Part shown: positions 39,332 through 44,807 of the stretch, piece by piece
Position numbering within the stretch: position 1 is the first letter of the stretch
How the letters are laid out: every line of letters starts with the position of its first letter
From: Phycisphaerae bacterium
GTDB lineage: Bacteria; Planctomycetota; Phycisphaerae; UBA1845
NCBI GenBank assembly: GCA_029260115.1
Contig: JAJDDW010000046.1
Location: 1 to 44,807 of the forward strand
Length of the DNA stretch: 44,807 bases
Direction of reading: 5' to 3'
The notes under the pieces: model-generated
Databases searched by the model: none
What the model was told of the DNA's origin: nothing
Seen by the model: the letters and a program-made list of their open reading frames with translations, nothing else
Translations under genes and position numbers: made by a program

Positions 39332-40546
39332 TCACTGTGCATTTGCAAACAGGTCCGCTGCTATATATCGCGCATCATTTACGTGGTCATCGAGACTTCG
39401 CAGCAGTCCTCTTACATTACGATGGCCTATGCTATCCGCCCAGGCTAGGGGACCAATAGGATAATTCGTGCCTTTCTGCATGGCGATGTCGATGTCGAGG
39501 GCACTGGCTACGCCTGCAGAATAAGCAGAGCCAGCTTCATTGATGACCGCGCCGAGGATTCTTCCGAAAATATATTGCTCGGTAGACCCAGCGTCGGTCA
39601 CGCCTGCCTTCACGGAGAAGACGGTCAGCGCATCGCGAAGCAGCGGCGATATATCAAACGACTTTCGGTCTGCATGTAAAGCTGGGATCGGTGTCTCACT
39701 TGCATAACTATAAAAACCCTGTCCAGTTTTTCTACCAAGGTGAGATTCCTTAACGAGATTTTTCTGAATGTCGTGCGGCGTGAAGCGGGGATGTTGGTCC
39801 ATTTGCTCGTAGACTGAAGTACTCACCGCGAGATTGACATCAAGACCTACTAAATCCATCAACTCAAACGGGCCCATGCGAAAATTGCCGTGCTCGCGCA
39901 TGACTTGGTCGATCTCGGCTACGCTCGCGACCCCTTCACCAAGCAGCCGAAGCGCCTCCAGGTAGTAGCCTCGCGCGACGCGGTTCACGATGAATCCTGG
40001 CGTATCTTTCGCACGCACCGGTGTCTTTTTCCACGATGTAGCAATGTCATAAGCCGCGTCAACGCTGTGGCTATCGCTCGTCGTCGCTGCGATTATTTCG
40101 ACCAGTGGCATTAACGGTGCGGGATTAAAAAAGTGCATACCGACGATGCGCTCAGGGCGCTTCGCGCCCTCAGCAATAGCGGCTATGGATAGCGACGATG
40201 TGTTGCTAGCTAAGATCGCTGACGTCGGAGCCATCGTCTCTAAGGCGACGAAGACTTTGCGTTTAATATCCAGGTTTTCGACAATGGCTTCGATAGCTAG
40301 GCTGATGTCTTGTAAGTCTGAGATCGAATCTTGGGCAATAATACGCTCGAAGAATTCGCAGCCTTCTTGGTCGGAAAGTTTTCCCTTTTCGACTAGCCGA
40401 TGGAATCGTTTTTGTAGGCCTGTGATGGCCGACGATAGCACATTTTTGTTGACATCAATTAACCGGACCTGCCAACCTTGCATCGCTGCGACCTGAGCTA
40501 TGCCCGCTCCCATCGTGCCCGCGCCGATAACTGCTACTGTGTTCAC
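39332..40546 (-). CDS. 3-hydroxyacyl-CoA dehydrogenase
   Basis: GTG 40546 puts the Rossmann motif V-A-V-I-G-A-G-T-M-G-A-G-I-A at the N-terminus as usual; the longer frame to 40627 has no family similarity and no ribosome site was clear. The 404 residues have an NAD domain with E-A-I-V-E-N, S-N-T-S-S-L-S and G-M-H-F-F-N-P-A-P-L-M-P-L-V-E, then two 3HCDH C-terminal domains (R-V-A-R-G-Y-Y-L-E-A and a second half with F-G-R-I-L-G-A-V-I-N-E-A). It oxidises 3-hydroxyacyl-CoA in beta-oxidation or related routes such as butanoate or phenylacetate. ETF genes are 22 kb away. Confidence 0.92.
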   Translation of the reverse strand: MNTVAVIGAGTMGAGIAQVAAMQGWQVRLIDVNKNVLSSAITGLQKRFHRLVEKGKLSDQEGCEFFERIIAQDSISDLQDISLAIEAIVENLDIKRKVFVALETMAPTSAILASNTSSLSIAAIAEGAKRPERIVGMHFFNPAPLMPLVEIIAATTSDSHSVDAAYDIATSWKKTPVRAKDTPGFIVNRVARGYYLEALRLLGEGVASVAEIDQVMREHGNFRMGPFELMDLVGLDVNLAVSTSVYEQMDQHPRFTPHDIQKNLVKESHLGRKTGQGFYSYASETPIPALHADRKSFDISPLLRDALTVFSVKAGVTDAGSTEQYIFGRILGAVINEAGSAYSAGVASALDIDIAMQKGTNYPIGPLAWADSIGHRNVRGLLRSLDDHVNDARYIAADLFANAQ

Positions 40547-40657
40547 TGTTGATTTCGCCGAGTAGGTTATAAAAATGCCCGACAACCAACGTGGGCACAC
40601 CGATTGTAGCGTAACAACAATAGGCAATTGCGTACAGATATGAAGTCCATGCCGTGG

Positions 40658-41173
40658 TTAAGCGAACAGCATCTGAGCGTTTCGCATCACGATAAGCACG
40701 GGTTCTGGTACATCGGGGAGTAGTCCGGCCGTGGTCAGTAGGCAAAATGTGTAGATTACCGGCGTGCTGTTGATCGCTACGGCCAAATAAGCGAGCACCC
40801 GGCCCATCAGGTCGCGGTCGCGTCCTACGATTTCGCAAATCACGATGGCTATCATCATCGTCGTGAATTTAAACACGATCACCCAAGAAAAACCGAGTGT
40901 GTAGATAATCAATGCAGCGACCGGATTAACTTCGCTGCCATGCCAAGCGAATAAGACCAATGTGGTTAGAATGATATCAAGCGCGGAAACAAATACCAGC
41001 CAAACATAGGCGTTTTGATATCGCATCTGTGGGATGGAGAAAAATTTAGGAGACGCTTCATGAGGGCCTGGGTTCGTTTGGGACTGCGCAATGGGCGAAG
41101 GCGATGGCGTGGGCATAACGAAGCCGAGGATACTCGAATCGTCCAAGCCGGGATGTTGAAGCATAGTAGCCAT
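40658..41173 (-). CDS. DUF5658 membrane protein
   Basis: 171 residues. A Pro/Ser-rich cytoplasmic head (P-T-P-S-P-S-P) is followed by about four membrane helices. N-A-Y-V-W-L-V-F-V-S-A-L-D-I-I-L-T near residue 54 and E-V-N-P-V-A-A-L-I-I are the DUF5658 signature, seen mainly in Planctomycetes. Function unknown. ATG 41173 is the first start; ATG 41164 is also possible. Same strand and 110 bp upstream of the 3-hydroxyacyl-CoA dehydrogenase. Confidence 0.75.
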   Translation of the reverse strand: MATMLQHPGLDDSSILGFVMPTPSPSPIAQSQTNPGPHEASPKFFSIPQMRYQNAYVWLVFVSALDIILTTLVLFAWHGSEVNPVAALIIYTLGFSWVIVFKFTTMMIAIVICEIVGRDRDLMGRVLAYLAVAINSTPVIYTFCLLTTAGLLPDVPEPVLIVMRNAQMLFA

Positions 41174-41556
41174 GTGGTTGTGCGATCTATTTCTAAACTA
41201 GTTGCGACTCCATAACCGTATAAGTAGCGCGAGCCATCGCCGATTCAGTCGTGACAGAACGATCGCTCAGCTATAAATCAAATGCGATCTCGTCATAAAA
41301 GTATGCAATACGATGCGCATGTGCGGCAATGTGGATTACATAAAAAGTGCATAATGATGGATGTTAGCCTCATGGAAGATGTATACCGTTGGTTATAGGA
41401 TGCAAAACTTGAGACTGTGCGGGAATAGCTGAGTGCGCAGCCGATGACTACCGATAACAGTTACTGCAATCGTGCCAGGCCGATTGGCCAACTCGCGTTA
41501 GACGTTTATCCATAGAGGGCGGGTGATGTCTTAATCGATGGGTACCTATCTAGGCC
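41174..41556. other. Intergenic region between DUF5658 and UbiB genes
   Basis: 383 bp downstream of the UbiB-like gene. I saw no supported frame, repeat copy or strong terminator in it. Confidence 0.5.
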
Positions 41557-43266
41557 TCAATGCAATCTACCGCTGCGGTAGATCGCCCAACTCAGCCCCA
41601 ACCCTAGCACGCCGGCTATTAGATATCCGACGATACCGAAGTATTGAATTTTGATGTCGAAGACCGTCAGGCTTGTCCCCGCGCTGATGACGACGGAGCT
41701 GCCTACAATGATAGCTGCGATGACGATCGAAAAGGCTAAACGATTGCTGGAACGGTCTAATTCGTTAATGAGTTTGTCGATGTTCTCATGGCGAATATGT
41801 AAGCGCCATTTCCCTGTAGATAACCCGCGCATCATTTCACGCAGTTGTCTGGGCGCTTTCCTGGCGATAGAAAACAAATGCCAGCTCCACACAGTTGATT
41901 CTTTGGCGATGCGCGAAGGGGAGAGTCGGTCTTTGGTCACTTTTCGTAATCGAGCGCCGACCAATTCGAGCATGTTCAAATCGGGGTCAAGCTGCGAAAC
42001 TACCGAGGATACCAGGGCTAACGTCTTAAATAGCATGAGCAAGTCACGTGGTGTAATGACATCATGCTGACGTACTACACTCGTAAACTCATTCATCACC
42101 GTACTAAGGTCGATACGTTTGATAGGCAATCCGTAATATTTGTCAAGCAGCGTTTGTAGGGCACGGGCCAACTGGCGACGATCAGTCTCCGGGCCTAACG
42201 CGCCGAGATCGGCTAAGGCGTCAATCACGACGTCGATTTGATTGTTAACGGCGGCGTATACCATGACGATGATTTCCGTCATTAACTCTTCCGTAATCGT
42301 CCCCGTTTGGCCAAAGTCAATCAACCCGATTTGCCCATTCTCGTCGATGAGTACATTGCCCGGATGCGGGTCGGCATGAAAAACGCCAAGCTCAAACACC
42401 TGTTGCAAGAAACAGTCGGTGAGTTGCTTCGCGGCTTTTTCTTTGTTGAAACTTTGTCGTTTATCGCCAAGTTCGCGTAACACAACTTCCACATTAGCGC
42501 CAGAGACAGCTGTGAGCGTGAGCACTTTAGAGCTACATAAATCCCAGATAACAGTGGGGATTTTGATGCCTTCAGTATCTGCGAATTTTCGAGCGAACTT
42601 AGCTGTGGATGCAGCTTCGCTGATGTAGTCGATTTCGCGCGTCAGCATATTTTCCAATTCACTAACCAGCAGCGTCGGGCGATAGGCGTTTAGCTCGGGA
42701 ATCAAACTTTCAAGCGACTCCGCTAGCCAGTGTAGCAGTTGCATATCGACCTTGATTACGTCCGCCACGTCAGGCCGTTGCACTTTGACGACGACTTCGC
42801 GACCGTCGTGACCCACCGCGCGATACACTTGGCCTATAGACCCGCTGGCGATGGGCGTCGGCTCGATGGACGCATAACATTCTTCGACCGGCTTACCTAG
42901 CTCGTCGGCGATGAGACGCATTGCGGTTGGTGAATCAAACGGGGGTACATCATCTTGCAATTGACGAAGTCCGAGCAATACATCTTCAGGTACGATGTCT
43001 GGTCGACTGGTGAGTAACTGAGCGAACTTGATAAACGTAGGTCCGAGATCCGCGCATACCTCCGCGATGTGTAATCCGATGGAAGAGGGCGTGTCAGTCT
43101 GCCGAGTTTCACGTCGGCTGCGACGCATGATCCAGACAGGTACGAATCGGCCAAGATTGATACGCGCCACGATGTGACCGAAGCCATGTTGGGTGAGCAC
43201 GTAGGCAATCCGACGAAGTCGGTTCAAGCTACGGACGTTACGTGTAAACTGTAGTGGCGTCATCAT
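41557..43266 (-). CDS. UbiB/ABC1-family atypical kinase
   Basis: 569 residues, with two membrane helices at the C-terminus (I-V-I-A-A-I-I-V-G-S-S-V and I-V-G-Y-L-I-A-G-V-L-G). The kinase core has the A-rich loop P-I-A-S-G-S-I-G-Q-V-Y, the lysine in V-V-V-K-V-Q-R-P, the catalytic H-A-D-P-H-P-G-N-V-L-I-D and L-I-D-F-G-Q. The ABC1 hallmark K-x-G-Q reads I-K-F-A-Q here, with Ala for Gly. The family supports quinone synthesis, but no ubi or men genes adjoin, so the lipid is unknown. Starts at 43266 or 43263 both lack a clear Shine-Dalgarno sequence. Confidence 0.9.
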   Translation of the reverse strand: MMTPLQFTRNVRSLNRLRRIAYVLTQHGFGHIVARINLGRFVPVWIMRRSRRETRQTDTPSSIGLHIAEVCADLGPTFIKFAQLLTSRPDIVPEDVLLGLRQLQDDVPPFDSPTAMRLIADELGKPVEECYASIEPTPIASGSIGQVYRAVGHDGREVVVKVQRPDVADVIKVDMQLLHWLAESLESLIPELNAYRPTLLVSELENMLTREIDYISEAASTAKFARKFADTEGIKIPTVIWDLCSSKVLTLTAVSGANVEVVLRELGDKRQSFNKEKAAKQLTDCFLQQVFELGVFHADPHPGNVLIDENGQIGLIDFGQTGTITEELMTEIIVMVYAAVNNQIDVVIDALADLGALGPETDRRQLARALQTLLDKYYGLPIKRIDLSTVMNEFTSVVRQHDVITPRDLLMLFKTLALVSSVVSQLDPDLNMLELVGARLRKVTKDRLSPSRIAKESTVWSWHLFSIARKAPRQLREMMRGLSTGKWRLHIRHENIDKLINELDRSSNRLAFSIVIAAIIVGSSVVISAGTSLTVFDIKIQYFGIVGYLIAGVLGLGLSWAIYRSGRLH

Positions 43267-43588
43267 TGGCTACGTTGGCCACAAAGAGCCGATCCGTCAA
43301 TCGTCAATAAAAATAAAGTGAAAATGTAATAATTATCTTTTCAGGCGAAATTATTAATCGCGATGGCTATATTCTGTTGAATTTTGCGGGTATGTAGAAA
43401 AAAATTCGCGCGATAGGGGCGCTCAGGCGACCATTATGGAGGCGAGGGAGTTGTATTGCGGCGTTTGTATAGATGTCGTTGGCTGGCTTTGCTGTAATGG
43501 ATTTGCGTAAATATTAACAGCTGCCTTCGTGGCGGCGGATAGAACGAAATCGAACGAAAATTTGGTAAAGGCAAAAAGGATGGGCACG
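43267..43588. other. Intergenic region between divergent genes
   Basis: 322 bp between the UbiB-like gene and the secreted protein at 43589, presumably holding both promoters. No repeat copy or supported frame was seen. Confidence 0.5.
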
Positions 43589-44807
43589 ATGAAACGATCA
43601 TTAGGGACTTTTGTGGTAATGTTGGCAGTGTGTGCTACGGCTCATGCTTCTAATATTAATTTGACAGCTCATGCGGGCGATGGGACTGGTCTATCGACCA
43701 TCACGGTATCTCCCGGTTGCACCCTCGGATATACGATCACGGCTGACACGTCTGATACGTTGCATCAAGGGCTTGCGCTACTTGGCTTTGATTTGAACTT
43801 TGATGCTGGTGACATGCTTCAGGCATTCGACCCTACTACAGGTGCGATGTTGGCCTTCGTGAAACCAAGTGGTATCACCAACCCTGCGGGCTATGGCGGC
43901 ACGCCGATTACGCCGTTGGTTTGTAGCGATGTGGCTGGTAATTGTACCGGACTAAACATGGGGGACGCTTGTGGTACTGGTACCTGCGCACTTGGCGCGA
44001 TTGGCCTAGTACAAGTCGGTGGCGGTCAAAATACCATTCTCAATGGCCAAACCGTTTGTGCTGTAGACACGGAATGCCCAGGCACAACTTGTGCGAGCGA
44101 CGTCGACTGCAACGGCGCTGGTGCAACATGCTCTCAGGGGAAATGCGACTACGGCGCTTGTGTCGGCTTGGTATGTGAAGCCGTCGCACCGTTCCCTACC
44201 GGTCTTGTGACTACGGGCATTGGTATGCCAGGTATGCCGGTAGATGTCGTTTCTGGTGAGATTACAGTTCCAGTGGGCACGCCCGATGGCGTTTACTTGC
44301 TACAGATCAAAAATGTATTCGGTAACGTGATTCGTACTGGCGAGACAGGCGTCCCGTTCTGGGCTGTTGATCAGGCTGGTGTGGGCATTACCACGAATCT
44401 AGCGGTTACGGTTGACTCCGCTGGTAGTTGCGGTCCTTGCGTTCAACCTGTTCCGCAATCGTGGACCTCAATCGGTCAGCACGGTCCGGGTTGTTTGTTC
44501 GATCCCACTTGTGGTGGCGCAGAATATGGGCAGGATATTTCAGCGGCTGGCGGTTTCTCAGAATCACGCTCAACGGGTATTAATAAGATCGTCGTTGCTT
44601 ACGATGTTGCCGTTGACGTCACAAGTGCGACTGTATCGGCTGTGGGGTGTACGGCCTTAGATGCTTCAGTCACCGACTTGACTGGCATTACTATGTCGGT
44701 CGTCGCTGGTGCGAATCCTAACGAAGCGGTGCTGTTGTTTAGCCCATCGCTTCCAGGTAACAACGCCGCAATCGGTGAGACTCCGGTTAAGTATGACATT
44801 ACGATTT
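43589..44807 (+). CDS. Secreted cysteine-rich protein, 3' end outside window
   Basis: ATG 43589 has AAGGA 8 nt upstream (an in-frame ATG at 43580 overlaps that site). The frame stays open for 406 codons to the right edge. A signal peptide (K-R-S-L-G-T-F-V-V-M-L-A-V-C-A-T-A-H-A) is followed by a cohesin-like or beta-sandwich region (L-A-L-L-G-F-D-L-N-F-D-A-G-D). A cysteine-rich stretch near residues 170-205 (T-E-C-P-G-T-T-C-A-S-D-V-D-C-N) and a second beta domain come next. This style of export protein is typical of Planctomycetes; an IPTL- or PEP-CTERM tail may lie beyond the window. Function unknown. Confidence 0.8.
   Translation, partial: MKRSLGTFVVMLAVCATAHASNINLTAHAGDGTGLSTITVSPGCTLGYTITADTSDTLHQGLALLGFDLNFDAGDMLQAFDPTTGAMLAFVKPSGITNPAGYGGTPITPLVCSDVAGNCTGLNMGDACGTGTCALGAIGLVQVGGGQNTILNGQTVCAVDTECPGTTCASDVDCNGAGATCSQGKCDYGACVGLVCEAVAPFPTGLVTTGIGMPGMPVDVVSGEITVPVGTPDGVYLLQIKNVFGNVIRTGETGVPFWAVDQAGVGITTNLAVTVDSAGSCGPCVQPVPQSWTSIGQHGPGCLFDPTCGGAEYGQDISAAGGFSESRSTGINKIVVAYDVAVDVTSATVSAVGCTALDASVTDLTGITMSVVAGANPNEAVLLFSPSLPGNNAAIGETPVKYDITI

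Noticed and set aside
43942-44178. 78-codon Arg/Trp-rich frame
   Set aside because: Out of frame inside the secreted protein gene that is open to the right edge.
1-44807. CRISPR array, insertion sequence or prophage
   Set aside because: No regularly spaced direct repeats, transposase, integrase or phage structural genes were seen; the dispersed palindromes are single or paired, not arrayed.

Overview
The window looks like a chromosome segment of an uncultured, probably marine planctomycete (Phycisphaerae-like), at moderate confidence. Supporting signs are two envelope proteins ending in a VPTVS-W-type (IPTL-CTERM-like) tail, secreted proteins with FG-GAP and cysteine-rich repeats and the GACC..C spacing common in Planctomycetes, DUF1579 and DUF5658 proteins, LpxA (so lipid A is made), two sodium-coupled transporters, and intermediate GC with frequent GTG and TTG starts. 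No phage, insertion sequence, rRNA operon or CRISPR array was seen.

Layout. 1-8.7 kb: an RlmK-like rRNA methyltransferase cut by the left edge, folK, a secreted cupredoxin-like protein, a lipoprotein-like esterase, a SenB-family (selenosugar synthase-type) glycosyltransferase, a DUF1579 protein, fabI, and the tight purA-uppS pair. 9-17 kb: glnA, an MmgE/PrpD protein, and an etfB-etfA-EMO electron-transfer unit. 16.8-19.2 kb: acylphosphatase, an anti-sigma / anti-anti-sigma partner-switch pair, and a divergent zinc phospholipase C-like protein. 19.4-25 kb: a giant lipoprotein and an FG-GAP / cysteine-rich surface protein. 25-28 kb: an alpha/beta hydrolase, family 4 uracil-DNA glycosylase, lpxA and tRNA-Ile(GAT). 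28-32.3 kb: divergent AGCS and NSS sodium symporters, the latter with a small MetS-like subunit. 32.3-38.2 kb: rhodanese lipoprotein, DUF971 protein, a deiodinase-like selenoprotein, a PQQ-propeller/pseudo-esterase fusion, an IPTL-CTERM protein and a 23-residue membrane microprotein. 38.2-44.8 kb: glycosylasparaginase, 3-hydroxyacyl-CoA dehydrogenase, DUF5658 protein, UbiB/ABC1 kinase, and a secreted protein cut by the right edge.

Main discovery. At 33429-34454 an open frame is interrupted by one in-frame TGA (33711-33713) in the motif G-S-Y-T-U-P-P-F. Immediately after it lies a perfect six-base-pair hairpin with loop AGGTT, 17-18 nt past the TGA, as expected of a bacterial SECIS. The protein matches vertebrate iodothyronine deiodinases at the selenocysteine and at the Tyr, Glu and His positions of the active site with identical spacing (+27, +30, +32), plus a second His. 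It is fused to a TPR-like tail and has a secretion signal. A conventional gene caller would split it into two genes. A SenB-type glycosyltransferase elsewhere in the window is a second possible link to selenium.

Second structural theme. A 27-28 nt palindromic repeat (core like GCGGGCTAAAGCCCGC) occurs at least eight times, only between genes. Two of the loci are inverted pairs of 152 and 158 bp, resembling REPIN elements.
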